From: Corynebacterium hansenii
GTDB taxonomy: Bacteria; Actinomycetota; Actinomycetes; Mycobacteriales; Mycobacteriaceae
DNA: 64,000 nt
NCBI RefSeq assembly: GCF_030408795.1
Contig: NZ_CP047211.1
Location: 1,302,001-1,366,000, forward strand
Direction of reading: 5' to 3'
Shown piece by piece: positions 15,925-26,582 of this stretch. The position numbers were made by a program, and so were the translations under genes. The notes under the pieces were generated by a model. The model did not search any database and had not been told where the DNA came from. It saw only the letters and a program-made list of their open reading frames with translations. Each line of letters opens with the position of its first letter. The first letter of the stretch is position 1.

Positions 15925-17415
15925 TCATTCCAGCTCGATGCGCTTGCGGGTGCGCCTGACCCGGGTGGACAGGGCGATGGCGACGGCGCCGAATCCGACG
16001 CCGACCCACATGGACATCTTGTATCCGGCGATGGTCTCGTCGACGGCCGGAGTGGGCGAGGCCGCGATGGCCGCCGTCGTCGCCGCGGAGATGGCCACGA
16101 AGGTGGCCGTGCCCACGGCGCCGAAGACCTGCTGCAAAGTGTTGACCACCGCGGAGCCGTCCGGGTAGAGCTTCTGCGGCAAATCGCCGAGGCCCCACGT
16201 GAACAGCGGGGTGAACAGCAGGCCCAGGCCGATCTCCAGGCCGATGTGCGCGGCCACGATCCACCACAGCGGGGTGTTCAGTCCGATGAACGACAGGCCG
16301 AAAATGCCGAGGGTGACCATCGTGGCCCCCGGCGGCACCAGCGGGCGCGGGCCGAACTTGTCGTACAGGCGGCCGACGAACGGTCCCATCAGTCCCATGA
16401 CCAGCGGGCCGGGCATGAGCATGAGGCCGATGGTCAGCACCTCGACGCCGCGCAGGGCGAGGTAGAGGGGGAGGATGATGATGACGCCGAACATCGCCAG
16501 CATGCCGATCGACAGCAGCGCGGTGGAGATCGCGAAGCTCTTCGTGCGGAACATCCGCAGATCCAGCAGCGCCGAATCCGTGCGCGCCAGGCGCACCTGG
16601 CGGAAGCCGAAGAGGACCAGCGACACCAGGCCGACGCCGAGGGAAAGCCACAGCTTCGCGCCGGCCTCGGCGCCGACGAGCGACAGGCCGTAGACCGTCA
16701 TGCCGAAACCGACGGCGGACAAGGCGACCGAGAGCACGTCGATGCGCTTGTCGGAGCGCTCGCCGAACGACGGCAGCAGCACCGTGCCCACGACCAGCGC
16801 GAGGGCGCCGATGGGCAGCATCGTCCAGAACAGCATGTGCCAGTTGTTCGAGGCCAGCTTGAGGATCAACCCGGATACCGTGGGGCCGATGGCCGGTGCG
16901 ACGGCGATGACGATGGACAGGTTGCCCATCATCGTGCCGCGGCTCTTCTCCGGGACCAGCCGCAGGACGGTGGTCATGAGCAGGGGGAGCAGCACGGCGG
17001 TGCCGGCCGCCTGGATGACGCGACCGACGATGACCACCGTGAAATTCGGGGACAGCGCCCCGATGAGCGTGCCGACGACGAACAAGCCCTGCGAGAGCAG
17101 GAAAAGCCGGCGCAGCGTCAGCTTCGAGATGAGGAAACCGGTGATCGGGATGACCACCGCCATGGTCAGCAGGAACGCGGTGGTCACCCACTGCGCCAGG
17201 GCGGCGGTGATGTCGAGATCGGCCTTGATCACCGGGATGGCGACGCTCATGACCGTTTCGTTGAGGATCGCGATGAACGCGGCCGCCAGCAGGACGTAGA
17301 TGGCCGTGTACGGGGCGCGCTTCTTCGGCGCCCCCCGGTTGGCCGCGTCCGCGGTCGGGCGGGCTTCGCCGGCCGGACGGGGTTCGCCGGACTGGGCGGA
17401 TTCGGCGCGGGACAT
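15925..17415 (-). CDS. MFS drug exporter, DHA2 (EmrB/QacA) family
   Basis: 496 residues from ATG 17415 with AAGGAG eight bases upstream on the minus strand. After a Pro/Ala-rich cytoplasmic N-terminus the protein has about 14 hydrophobic segments, starting YTAIYVLLAAAFIAILNETV; the motif LNETVMSVAIPVIKADL and the region ITGFLISKLTLRRLFLLSQG (motif A) are typical of DHA2 exporters such as LmrB and EmrB. It would expel hydrophobic or cationic compounds using the proton gradient; substrate unknown. The upstream gap holds a possible -10 TATGTT in the minus direction near 17551. Single gene, convergent with the DUF2786 gene. Confidence 0.86.
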   Translation of the reverse strand: MSRAESAQSGEPRPAGEARPTADAANRGAPKKRAPYTAIYVLLAAAFIAILNETVMSVAIPVIKADLDITAALAQWVTTAFLLTMAVVIPITGFLISKLTLRRLFLLSQGLFVVGTLIGALSPNFTVVIVGRVIQAAGTAVLLPLLMTTVLRLVPEKSRGTMMGNLSIVIAVAPAIGPTVSGLILKLASNNWHMLFWTMLPIGALALVVGTVLLPSFGERSDKRIDVLSVALSAVGFGMTVYGLSLVGAEAGAKLWLSLGVGLVSLVLFGFRQVRLARTDSALLDLRMFRTKSFAISTALLSIGMLAMFGVIIILPLYLALRGVEVLTIGLMLMPGPLVMGLMGPFVGRLYDKFGPRPLVPPGATMVTLGIFGLSFIGLNTPLWWIVAAHIGLEIGLGLLFTPLFTWGLGDLPQKLYPDGSAVVNTLQQVFGAVGTATFVAISAATTAAIAASPTPAVDETIAGYKMSMWVGVGFGAVAIALSTRVRRTRKRIELE

Positions 17416-17500
17416 GCGCCACTCCTTTCCCCGGTGTACCGGGACGCTTCAAGGATGGGTCGGGCACCGCGACGATGGTGTCCGCCCGGTGCCCGAATGA

Positions 17501-18472
<972 letters not shown>

Positions 18473-18482
18473 GGAAAGGGAC

Positions 18483-19235
18483 ATGCCCGAAATCGTGGGA
18501 TTGAGCGCGCAGCTCATCGCCTCGACGCAGTTCGCGCCGCCGGCCGACATCGACTGGGAGACCGACGCCGACGGCGGCGAGGCCCTCATCGAATTCGCCG
18601 GCCGCGCCTGCTACGAAACGTGGGACAAGCCCAACCCCCGCACCGCCACCAACGGGGGATACCTGCGGCACGTGCTCGAAGTCGGGCACACCAGCCTGTT
18701 CGAGCACGCCTCCGCGTCGATCTACGTGCGCGGACTGTCCCGGTCCTGCGCGCACGAACTGACGCGCCACCGGCACTTCTCCTTTTCGCAGCTGTCCCAG
18801 CGGTTCGTCCCCGACACCGCCAACCGCGTCGTCGCCCCGGCGGTCATCGCCGAGGACCCGGAGCTGCTGGCGCTGTTCGAGGGAGTCGTCGACCAGTCCC
18901 GGTTCGCCTACCAGGAACTGCTCGACGCGCTCGAGGAGAAATGGGCGGGGGAGCCCAACGCCCTCCTGCGCCGCAAACAGGCGCGCCAGGCCGCGCGGGC
19001 GGTGCTGCCCAACGCGACGGAAACACGTATCGTGGTGACCGGTAACTACCGTTCGTGGAGGCATTTCATCGGAATGCGCGCCACGGAACACGCGGATTCG
19101 GAGATCCGGGCGCTGGCGGTTGCGTGCCTGGAGGAACTGCAGGCGGCCGCGCCGACGGCGTTCGGCGATTTCGAGGTCAACCGCCTCCGCGACGGCTCCG
19201 TCGTCGCGTCGAGCCCGTACGCATTTGAAGGATAA
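18483..19235 (+). CDS. thyX: FAD-dependent thymidylate synthase
   Basis: 250 residues from ATG 18483 with AAGGAAAGG upstream. The ThyX motif RHR-X7-S is present as RHR at 95-97 and Ser105 in [14 protein letters not shown]. The enzyme makes dTMP from dUMP with methylene-tetrahydrofolate and flavin instead of the classical ThyA mechanism. Its position between dapB and dapA is the usual actinobacterial arrangement and has no obvious metabolic link to lysine. Length is normal. Confidence 0.97.
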   Translation: MPEIVGLSAQLIASTQFAPPADIDWETDADGGEALIEFAGRACYETWDKPNPRTATNGGYLRHVLEVGHTSLFEHASASIYVRGLSRSCAHELTRHRHFSFSQLSQRFVPDTANRVVAPAVIAEDPELLALFEGVVDQSRFAYQELLDALEEKWAGEPNALLRRKQARQAARAVLPNATETRIVVTGNYRSWRHFIGMRATEHADSEIRALAVACLEELQAAAPTAFGDFEVNRLRDGSVVASSPYAFEG

Positions 19236-19284
19236 GCCGGGGCAATGCCCGGCACAGCGACACAGAACAGGTAGCCTCTCAACA

Positions 19285-20190
19285 ATGACCACTGGATTCG
19301 CTTCGAACCGAGGCGTCGATGCCTACGGCACCGTCGCCGTCGCCATGGTGACCCCGTTTGACGCGGATGGCGCCCTGGACGTCGACGCAGGCGTGCGGTT
19401 GGCCGGCCATCTGACGGACAACGGCTGCGACTCGCTCATCCTCGCCGGCACCACCGGCGAGTCCCCGACGACGACCACCGAGGAGAAGCTGGAGCTGCTG
19501 CGCGCCGTGCGCGCCGAACTCGGCGACTCCGTCAAGCTGGTCGCCGGGGCGGGCACCAACGACACCGCGTCGTCCATCGAACTCGCGAAGGCCTCGGCCG
19601 ACGCGGGCGCGGACTCGCTCCTGGTGGTTACGCCGTATTACTCGAAGCCGAGCCAGGAAGGGATCTACCGGCACTTCACCGCCGTCGCCGACGCGACGGA
19701 CCTGGAGGTCTGCCTGTACGACATTCCGCCGCGCTCGGTCATCCCGATTGAAACGGACACTCTTTTCCGTCTCGCGGAGCATCCCCGCATCACCGCGGTG
19801 AAGGACGCCAAGGGCGACCTCGGTGCAGCGGCGCACATCATCGCCAACACGGATTTGGCCTGGTACTCCGGCGACGACGTGGTGAACCTGCCGTGGCTGT
19901 CCATCGGCGCCACCGGCTTCATCTCCGTCATCGGCCACGCCGCGCCCCGCAAGCTCGCCGACCTGCGCGCCCAGTTCGACGCAGGCCGGCTCGACGCCGC
20001 CCGCGAGACCCACGCTTCCATGACCCCGCTCTTCCGCGCCCAGGCCCGCCTGGGCGGGGTGAGCTTCGCCAAGGCAGCTTTGACGCTGCAGGGCATTCAG
20101 ACAGGAGAACCCCGTTTGCCGCAGATTTCCCCGACACCCGAGCAGCGTGAACTGCTCGCCTCCGACATGCGAGAGGCCGGTGTCCTCTAA
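19285..20190 (+). CDS. dapA: 4-hydroxy-tetrahydrodipicolinate synthase
   Basis: 301 residues from ATG 19285. A TAGCCT hexamer at 19272-19277 lies seven bases before ATG and no ribosome site is seen, so a leaderless transcript is likely. The protein is a TIM-barrel aldolase: [11 protein letters not shown] near 18-28, [11 protein letters not shown] with substrate-binding Thr pair, VVTPYYSKP with the catalytic Tyr and [10 protein letters not shown] with the Schiff-base Lys. It condenses pyruvate with aspartate semialdehyde, the committed step to lysine and diaminopimelate. Its TAA stop is directly followed by the GTG of the RNase J gene, so those two are coupled. Confidence 0.97.
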   Translation: MTTGFASNRGVDAYGTVAVAMVTPFDADGALDVDAGVRLAGHLTDNGCDSLILAGTTGESPTTTTEEKLELLRAVRAELGDSVKLVAGAGTNDTASSIELAKASADAGADSLLVVTPYYSKPSQEGIYRHFTAVADATDLEVCLYDIPPRSVIPIETDTLFRLAEHPRITAVKDAKGDLGAAAHIIANTDLAWYSGDDVVNLPWLSIGATGFISVIGHAAPRKLADLRAQFDAGRLDAARETHASMTPLFRAQARLGGVSFAKAALTLQGIQTGEPRLPQISPTPEQRELLASDMREAGVL

Positions 20191-22329
20191 GTGACCGAGA
20201 ATCGCAGCCGCCCCCGCAAGGTCGTCCGCAAGGCCGGACCCCCGCAGGAGGCGGAGATCGCACGCGCCGAGTCGCAGGCGCCCAAGAACGACGGCGGCAA
20301 CGCCGACCGCGACTCCGGCCAGGGCTCGCAGCCCAAGCAGGACAAGGGCCAGGACAAGGCCCAAGATAAGGGACAGGACCGCTCCGGCGGTTCGTCCCGC
20401 GGCGGGCGCGGAGCCCGCGGCGGCCGCGGAGCGCGCGGCGGCCAGGAACGGTCCGGGCAGTCCGGCCAGGGCGGCTCCGGCCGCGGCGGTCGCGGTGGCC
20501 AGGGCCAGTCCGGCGGCAACAAGGGCGGTGGCCGCGGCGGCAACCGCAACCGCCGCAACGTCGTCCAGTCCATGCAGGGCGCGGACCTGACGCAGCGTCT
20601 GCCGGAGCCCCCGAAGGCGCCGAAGGACGGCCTGCGCATCGTGGCGCTCGGCGGCATTTCGGAGATCGGCCGCAACATGACGGTCTTCGAGTACCGGGAC
20701 CGCCTGCTCATCGTCGACTGCGGTGTGCTGTTCCCGAGCTCGGATGAGCCGGGCGTCGACCTGATCCTCCCGGACTTCTCCTACATGGAGGGCAAGTGGG
20801 ATCGCGTCGAGGCGCTCGTGGTCACCCACGGCCACGAGGACCACATCGGCGCCATCCCGTGGATGCTCAAGCAGCGCGGCGACATCCCGATCATCGCGTC
20901 CCGCTTCACCCTGGCCCTGATCCAGGCGAAGCTGCAGGAGCACCGCATCCGCCCGAAGACCATCGAGGTCACCGAGGAAGACCGCCTGCAGCGCGGCCCG
21001 TTCGACGTGCGTTTCTTCGCGGTCAACCACTCCATCCCGGAGTGCCTGGGCGTCGCCATCAAGACCGGCGCCGGCCTGGTCGTCCACACGGGCGACATCA
21101 AGCTGGACCAGACCCCGCCGGACAAGCGCCCGACCGACCTGCCGGCGCTGAGCCGCCTGGGCGACGAGGGCGTCGACCTGTTCCTGTGCGACTCCACCAA
21201 TGCGACGACGCCGGGCGTGTCCGCCTCGGAGTCCGAGATCATCCCGACGCTGCGCCGTCTGGTGATGGAGGCCAAGCAGCGCGTCATCTTCGCCGCCTTC
21301 GCGTCGAACGTGTACCGCGTCCAGGCCGTCATCGACGCCGCCGTCGCCGCGAACCGCAAGGTCGCGTTCAACGGCCGGTCGATGATCCGCAACATGCGCA
21401 TCGCCGAGGAGCTCGGTCTGCTGACCGCCCCGCGCGGCACGATCGTCGAGATGAACGAGGCGGCCCGCATGGCGCCGCACAAGGTCGTGCTGGTCACCAC
21501 GGGCACGCAGGGTGAGCCGATGGCGGCGCTGAGCCGGATGGCCCGTCGCGAGCACCGCCAGATCACCGTCCGCGACGGCGATCTGATCATCATGTCGTCG
21601 TCGCTGGTCCCGGGCAACGAGGAAGCCGTCTTCGGCGTCCTCAACATGCTCGCCCAGATCGGCGCGAAGGTCGTCACCGGCAAGGACGCCAAGGTCCACA
21701 CCTCGGGCCACGGCTTCTCCGGCGAGCTGCTGTTCCTGTACAACGCGGTGCGCCCGTCCAACGCGATGCCGGTGCACGGCGAGTGGCGCCACCTGCGCGC
21801 CAACAAGGAGCTGGCCATTTCGACGGGCGTGCCCGCCGAGAACGTGGTGCTGGCGCAGAACGGCGTCGTCGTCGACCTGGTCGACGGCCGAGCCCGCGTC
21901 GTGGGCCAGGTCCCGGTCGGCCAGCTCTACGTCGACGGCACGTCGATGGGCGACGTCGACGCCGACGTCCTGGCGGACCGCGCGGAGATGCGCGAGGGCG
22001 GCCTGATCACGGTCACCTCGGTCATCGACAACCGCACGGGCCGTCCGCTGGAGAAGCCCCGCGCCCAGGCGCGCGGTTTCGCCGACGACGTCAAGGAGGT
22101 CCTCGCGGAGGTCGAGAAGCTGGTCGACGAGACCATGTACGACCTCGCCGGTTCCGGGGAGAACAACCCGTACCGCATGGCGCAGGAGGTCCGCCGCCGC
22201 GCGGAGAAGATGATCAACCAGAAGTACCGCCGCAGCCCGATGATCGTCCCGACCATCGTGCCCATGTCCTCGGAGTCCGGCGACGTGGTCTCCGACGCGG
22301 ACGTGGACGGCACCCGCGAGAGCCTGTAG
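20191..22329 (+). CDS. rnj: Ribonuclease J with RG-rich N-terminal extension
   Basis: 712 residues from GTG 20191, immediately after the dapA stop. Residues 1 to about 130 form a basic, disordered extension; from about 64 on it is built of repeated RGG-like blocks (GGRGARGG) and Gly/Gln runs. The metallo-beta-lactamase and beta-CASP core follows: ALGGISEIGRNMTVFEY, the zinc motif HGHEDH at 213-218, AVNHSIPE, VHTGDIKLD, and a late TSGHGFSGELL. RNase J has 5'-3' exonuclease and endonuclease activity on mRNA and rRNA precursors. The N-terminal extension is typical of actinobacterial enzymes and probably binds RNA or partner proteins. Confidence 0.95.
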   Translation: MTENRSRPRKVVRKAGPPQEAEIARAESQAPKNDGGNADRDSGQGSQPKQDKGQDKAQDKGQDRSGGSSRGGRGARGGRGARGGQERSGQSGQGGSGRGGRGGQGQSGGNKGGGRGGNRNRRNVVQSMQGADLTQRLPEPPKAPKDGLRIVALGGISEIGRNMTVFEYRDRLLIVDCGVLFPSSDEPGVDLILPDFSYMEGKWDRVEALVVTHGHEDHIGAIPWMLKQRGDIPIIASRFTLALIQAKLQEHRIRPKTIEVTEEDRLQRGPFDVRFFAVNHSIPECLGVAIKTGAGLVVHTGDIKLDQTPPDKRPTDLPALSRLGDEGVDLFLCDSTNATTPGVSASESEIIPTLRRLVMEAKQRVIFAAFASNVYRVQAVIDAAVAANRKVAFNGRSMIRNMRIAEELGLLTAPRGTIVEMNEAARMAPHKVVLVTTGTQGEPMAALSRMARREHRQITVRDGDLIIMSSSLVPGNEEAVFGVLNMLAQIGAKVVTGKDAKVHTSGHGFSGELLFLYNAVRPSNAMPVHGEWRHLRANKELAISTGVPAENVVLAQNGVVVDLVDGRARVVGQVPVGQLYVDGTSMGDVDADVLADRAEMREGGLITVTSVIDNRTGRPLEKPRAQARGFADDVKEVLAEVEKLVDETMYDLAGSGENNPYRMAQEVRRRAEKMINQKYRRSPMIVPTIVPMSSESGDVVSDADVDGTRESL

Positions 22330-22361
22330 GTTCCGCGCCGTCCCGGGTTCCGGCCCGGTTG

Positions 22362-22373
22362 TGCTTTGCGACG
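22362..22373 (+). repeat. TGCTTTGCGACG motif, copy 1 (after rnj)
   Basis: Twelve-base motif 32 bases after the rnj stop, overlapping the 5' edge of its terminator stem. Identical copies occur at 32809-32820 and, in the minus direction, at 52945-52934, each just after a stop codon and in the direction of that gene. Confidence 0.6.
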
Positions 22374-22409
22374 CCCCTTTTCGGCCTTGTGCCGCAAAAG
22401 GGGCGTTTT
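22371..22409 (+). terminator. Intrinsic terminator of rnj
   Basis: ACGCCCCTTTTCGGC (22371-22385) pairs with GCCGCAAAAGGGGCGT (22391-22406) with one slip near the loop, followed by TTTT to 22409. Confidence 0.85.
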
Positions 22410-22451
22410 CGCGCCCGGCCGCGCTCCCGCCATGCCCGTACACTGGTTGCC

Positions 22452-23069
22452 ATGACATTTGCGCAGGAAGAACGACGGCAGTTGGCGGAATTGTTCCGCG
22501 AGGTCGGCCCGGACGCCCCGACGTTGTGCGAGGGGTGGACGACCCGGGATCTGGCGGTTCACCTGGTGGTGCGGGAGAACCGGCCGGATGCGGCGGGCGG
22601 CATGTTCGTGCCGGCGCTCCGGGAGCGCCTGGAGAAGGTGACGGCGGAGTACGAGGCCAAGCCCTTCGAGGAGCTGGTGGACACCTGGGCCAACGGTGCG
22701 CCGGTGTGGAATCCCATGCGGTGGGCGGACCAGCTGGTCAATGCCGCGGAGAATTTCGTGCACCACGAGGACGTGCGCCGGGCCCGCGACGGGTGGGAGC
22801 CGCGGGAGCTGTCGCCGGCCGGGCGCCGGGATCTGTGGCGCATCGCGTCGACGATGTCGCGGCGGATGCTCCGCGATTCGACGTGCACCGTGGTGCTCGT
22901 GCGCGATGACGGCGCGGCGACGACGCCGGTCGACCGTTCGGGCGCCGGTGCGGGGATCGTGACGGTCAAGGGCGATCCCGGCGAGCTCGTGCTGTGGCTG
23001 TTCGGTCGCGATGAAGCCCGTGTCGAGGTCGACGGCGACCAGTCGGGCGTCGTGCGCCTGTCGATTTGA
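22452..23069 (+). CDS. TIGR03085-type DinB/mycothiol-isomerase-like metal-binding protein
   Basis: 205 residues from ATG 22452, with TACACT at 22439-22444 seven bases before it (leaderless candidate). The N-terminal helices MTFAQEERRQLAELFREVG and TLCEGWTTRDLAVHLVVREN are the pattern of the mycothiol-dependent maleylpyruvate isomerase fold, with a metal-ligand His in DLAVHL and a further FVHHEDVRR pair near 100. This actinobacterial subfamily has no known reaction; members with this fold use mycothiol for detoxification or isomerisation. It is a single gene between the rnj terminator and ftsK. Confidence 0.75.
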   Translation: MTFAQEERRQLAELFREVGPDAPTLCEGWTTRDLAVHLVVRENRPDAAGGMFVPALRERLEKVTAEYEAKPFEELVDTWANGAPVWNPMRWADQLVNAAENFVHHEDVRRARDGWEPRELSPAGRRDLWRIASTMSRRMLRDSTCTVVLVRDDGAATTPVDRSGAGAGIVTVKGDPGELVLWLFGRDEARVEVDGDQSGVVRLSI

Positions 23070-23156
23070 TGCTTCCGTCCATCTGACGCTGCGCGCAAAC
23101 TGACACGCGTGTGACTGATGTGAAAATAGGGGCGAAAACCGACTAGCATGGGGCCC

Positions 23157-26100
23157 ATGTCAGCCACCAGCCGTACCCGCAGCCCCCGGACGCGCCCCAC
23201 CTCGCGTGGTCCGGCGCGCCGGCCCGCGGATTCCCGTTCCGCCCGCGACGCGACCCGACGCATGGACGACGGATACGGCATCGAGTTCGAGCGCACCGGC
23301 GGCGCCTACCGCGCGGTCGGGGAGGGGTTGTCCGGCGCGTGGTCGCAGACCGCCCGCGGCGTGGCGGGCCTGGCCCGCAAGCTCGGCGGCCGCGGCGGCG
23401 ATGGGCGAGATGAGATGGAGGTCCGGGGCGCGGATGATGCGCACGTGAAGGGAAAGCGGCGCGGCAAGTCGTCCGCGAACGTCAACGGCGATGCCGGTCA
23501 AGGCGCTCCCGTTGATTCCCGGCCGAAGCGCCGGAAGAAGGCCGACGGCTACGACGACCTCGAGCCTCCGGCCGGAGCGTCCCGCGGTCGGGGTTCGGCC
23601 GCGCAGGGCGCCCCCGCGGGCGCGGCGGGGCCGGGCGGGGAGCATGACCTCCCGCCGGAGGAACCGGGGATCGGCGGTTCGCGCGACGGAGCCGCCCTGC
23701 TCGTCCTCGCCCTGGCCATCATCCTCGCCGGGGCGACCTGGTTTTCGCTGGCGGGCCCCGTCGGCGATCTGGTGGAGACCTTCTTCCGCACGCTCATCGG
23801 CGTCGGCGCCTACCTGCTGCCGGTGGTGCTGGGAATCGTCGCGGTCATGATGATGCTCGGCACCATGCCGCCGCGCGAGCGCTTCTCCGCGGCGGGCATC
23901 GGCGCGGCCCTCATCGCCGGCGGCATGCTGGCGATCGTCCACATCGGTTCGGGCCGCCCCGCCGATTGGGAGGGCCGGCGCGCCGCGGGCGGAGCGATCG
24001 GCGGCTACATCGGCACCCCGCTGGCCGCCGGCTTCACGCCGTGGGTGGCGGTCATCCTCCTTTTCGGCGTCATCTTCTACGGTGCGCTGCTGCTCAGCGG
24101 CACCACGGTGCGCCGCCTGGTCGACGTCGTCGGCGAGTACCTCAACCTCGGCGCCTGGTCGGGCCGCGTCGGCCGCGGCCGCGCGGTCGACGACGACCCG
24201 TTCGACCCGGACGACCGATACGCGGCCGTCGACGGCATGCTCGACGAGCGCGCCGACGCCTACGACGGTCCCGACGGCCCCGAACCCACGGCGGTCGCGG
24301 AACCCCGCGAAGCGCGTCCCGCGCGCCGATCCGCGGCGCCGAAGCGCACCCGCGGTGGACGCGCCGCGCAGGCCCCCGTCGACGACAATCTCTATGACCT
24401 GCTCGACGACGACGCCCCGACGAGGGCATCGCGCCGCCCCGCATTCGCCGGCGATGATTCGGCGGACGGCTACGGCGATGACTCGGAGACCCGCCAGCTG
24501 ACCATCGACGACGAGGCCGCGGCCACCGTGGCGCTTCCGGCGCCGTCCGACGATCACGACGACGCGGACACCGCCGTCATGCCCGCGGTGGACGACGCCG
24601 AGACGAGCGTCGTCAAGCGGGAGGCGCCGAAGCCCCGCGAGCGCAAGGCCGGCGGCGACGCCGTGTCCGAGGCGACCCGCCGGCAGATGGACGCGATTGC
24701 CGCGCGGTCGGGCATCGACGCCTCCGCGATCCCCGCGGCGACCCCGAAGTCCGAGATGGAGCCGAAGTCGGCCGTCGCGCCCGCGCGCCCGACCGTCGCC
24801 GACGGCTACCGCCTGCCGTCGACCGATCTGCTCATCCAGGGCGAGCCGCCGAAGACCCGCACGGCGACCAACGACCGCATGATCGAGGCCATCACCGACG
24901 TCTTCGCGGAGTTCAACATCGACGCGCAGGTCACCGGATTCTCGCGCGGCCCGACGGTCACGCGCTACGAGATCGCGCTGGGCCCCGGCGTGAAGGTCTC
25001 CAAGATCACCAACCTGCAGTCCAACATCGCCTACGCGGTGGCCACCGACAACGTCCGGCTGCTCACGCCCATCCCCGGCAAGTCGGCGGTCGGCATCGAG
25101 GTGCCCAACAACGACCGCGAAATGGTCCGGCTCGCCGACGTCCTCGAGGCGCCGAAGACCGTGGCCAACGACGACGCGATGCTCATCGGCCTGGGCAAGG
25201 ACATCGAGGGCGAGTTCATCAGCCACTCGATCCAGAAGATGCCGCACCTGCTCGTCGCCGGCTCGACCGGCTCCGGCAAGTCGGCGTTCGTCAACTCGAT
25301 GCTCGTGTCGCTGCTGACCCGCGCGACCCCGGAGGAGGTGCGCCTGATCCTCGTCGACCCGAAGATGGTCGAGCTCACGCCGTACGAGGGCATCCCGCAC
25401 CTGATCACGCCGATCATCACCCAACCGAAGAAGGCCGCCGCGGCGCTGCAGTGGCTGGTGGAGGAAATGGAGCAGCGGTACATGGACATGAAGTCCACCC
25501 GCGTGCGCCACATCAAGGACTTCAACCGCAAGGTGAAGTCCGGCGAGATCACCGCGCCGCTCGGCTCGGAGCGCGAGTACCGCCCGTACCCGTACATCGT
25601 CTGCGTCGTCGACGAGCTCGCCGACCTGATGATGACCGCCCCGCGCGACATCGAGGACGCCATCGTCCGAATCACGCAGAAGGCCCGCGCCGCCGGCATC
25701 CACCTGGTGCTGGCCACGCAGCGCCCGTCCGTGGACGTGGTCACCGGCCTGATCAAGACCAACGTGCCGTCGCGGCTGGCGTTCGCCACGTCCTCGCTGA
25801 CCGACTCCCGCGTCATCCTGGACCAGGGCGGCGCCGAGAAGCTCATCGGCATGGGCGACGCGCTGTTCATCCCGCAGGGCGCCGGCAAGCCCCGCCGCCT
25901 GCAGGGCGCGTTCGTCACCGACGACGAAATCCAGGCCGTCGTCGAGGCGTGCAAGGACCAGGCCGAGCCCGACTACACCGAGGGCGTCACCGAGGACAAG
26001 AACGCCGAAGCCGTCAAGAACATCGACCCCGACATCGGCGACGACCTCGAGGATCTGGTCCAGGCCGTCGAGCTGGTGGTCACGTCGCAGTTCGGCTCGA

Positions 26101-26336
26101 CGTCGATGCTGCAGCGCAAGCTCCGCATCGGCTTCGCCAAGGCCGGCCGCCTGATGGACCTCATGGAGACCCGCGGCGTCGTCGGCCCGTCGGAGGGCTC
26201 GAAGGCCCGCGAAGTGCTGGTCAAGCCGGAGGAACTGGAGACCATCATCTGGATGATCCGCGGCGCGGACCCGGCCGAGGCGCCCACCGACGACACCGAG
26301 GTCGTCGACGCCGAGCCGACGGAGGGCATGGCCTGA
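23157..26336 (+). CDS. ftsK: DNA translocase FtsK
   Basis: 1059 residues. ATG 23157 is chosen because TAGCAT at 23144-23149 lies seven bases upstream; the in-frame ATG at 23148 is inside that hexamer. Layout: basic N-terminus, membrane region with four hydrophobic segments (about 178-318), an acidic, Asp/Ala-rich linker (about 330-540), the motor domain with Walker A GSTGSGKS near 702-709 and [11 protein letters not shown] and [11 protein letters not shown] (Walker B), and a C-terminal winged-helix gamma domain that reads KOPS-like sites ([20 protein letters not shown]). It pumps the chromosome through the closing septum and activates XerCD at dif. A terminator follows. Confidence 0.97.
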   Translation: MSATSRTRSPRTRPTSRGPARRPADSRSARDATRRMDDGYGIEFERTGGAYRAVGEGLSGAWSQTARGVAGLARKLGGRGGDGRDEMEVRGADDAHVKGKRRGKSSANVNGDAGQGAPVDSRPKRRKKADGYDDLEPPAGASRGRGSAAQGAPAGAAGPGGEHDLPPEEPGIGGSRDGAALLVLALAIILAGATWFSLAGPVGDLVETFFRTLIGVGAYLLPVVLGIVAVMMMLGTMPPRERFSAAGIGAALIAGGMLAIVHIGSGRPADWEGRRAAGGAIGGYIGTPLAAGFTPWVAVILLFGVIFYGALLLSGTTVRRLVDVVGEYLNLGAWSGRVGRGRAVDDDPFDPDDRYAAVDGMLDERADAYDGPDGPEPTAVAEPREARPARRSAAPKRTRGGRAAQAPVDDNLYDLLDDDAPTRASRRPAFAGDDSADGYGDDSETRQLTIDDEAAATVALPAPSDDHDDADTAVMPAVDDAETSVVKREAPKPRERKAGGDAVSEATRRQMDAIAARSGIDASAIPAATPKSEMEPKSAVAPARPTVADGYRLPSTDLLIQGEPPKTRTATNDRMIEAITDVFAEFNIDAQVTGFSRGPTVTRYEIALGPGVKVSKITNLQSNIAYAVATDNVRLLTPIPGKSAVGIEVPNNDREMVRLADVLEAPKTVANDDAMLIGLGKDIEGEFISHSIQKMPHLLVAGSTGSGKSAFVNSMLVSLLTRATPEEVRLILVDPKMVELTPYEGIPHLITPIITQPKKAAAALQWLVEEMEQRYMDMKSTRVRHIKDFNRKVKSGEITAPLGSEREYRPYPYIVCVVDELADLMMTAPRDIEDAIVRITQKARAAGIHLVLATQRPSVDVVTGLIKTNVPSRLAFATSSLTDSRVILDQGGAEKLIGMGDALFIPQGAGKPRRLQGAFVTDDEIQAVVEACKDQAEPDYTEGVTEDKNAEAVKNIDPDIGDDLEDLVQAVELVVTSQFGSTSMLQRKLRIGFAKAGRLMDLMETRGVVGPSEGSKAREVLVKPEELETIIWMIRGADPAEAPTDDTEVVDAEPTEGMA

Positions 26337-26361
26337 CCCCGCGCCCGGCACGGCGCACCGG

Positions 26362-26388
26362 ACCCCGCACGAGACTGCGTGCGGGGTT
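26362..26388 (+). terminator. Terminator of ftsK
   Basis: ACCCCGCACG (26362-26371) pairs with CGTGCGGGGT (26378-26387) with a six-base loop and a following TTCGTT. Separates ftsK from the riboswitch-controlled terC. Confidence 0.8.
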
Positions 26389-26398
26389 CGTTGACGTG

Positions 26399-26570
26399 TA
26401 CAGTGGGTCGGCGTGGAGGGGAGTATCCCCGGATTTCACCGCGATGGCCGTCGTCAACACGGGAATCGGGTGCGCGCCGCAGGGCGGGTGCCGCGCTTTC
26501 CCCGGCGCCATCGGCCGGCGCGAGCCGCCAGGTGGGAGAGACCTCCGGTTATTCGTTGACCGACCGGAGG
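26399..26570 (+). promoter_or_regulatory. yybP-ykoY (manganese) riboswitch controlling terC
   Basis: A -10 TACAGT at 26399-26404 places the transcript start near the beginning of the aptamer. Stem P1 is GGAGG (26415-26419) with CCTCC (26542-26546). The conserved loop GGAGTA follows P1 at 26420-26425, GTCGTCAA is at 26450-26457, the P3 stem is GATGGC (26443-26448) with GCCATC (26507-26512), and GAGAGACC just before the 3' strand of P1 fits the second conserved Mn2+-binding loop. The P1 3' strand extended as CCTCCGG (26542-26548) is a perfect complement of CCGGAGG (26564-26570), which holds the Shine-Dalgarno. This predicts that Mn2+ stabilises P1 and frees translation. Family assignment from memory of the published aptamer; no model was run. 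Confidence 0.8.
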
Positions 26571-26582
26571 AGCACAGCACCC

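Noticed and set aside
23103..23112. ACACGCGTGT palindrome upstream of ftsK as a GlxR-like operator
   Set aside because: A 10-bp GC-rich palindrome alone is weak, and the TGTGA-N6-TCACA spacing is not met.
19279..26351. Very long open frames on the minus strand opposite dapA-rnj (over 1000 codons) and opposite ftsK (over 1000 codons), and a 958-codon frame opposite pnp
   Set aside because: They mirror the codon pattern of real genes in GC-rich DNA, give low-complexity products rich in His, Arg, Gly and Val, and show no family motif.
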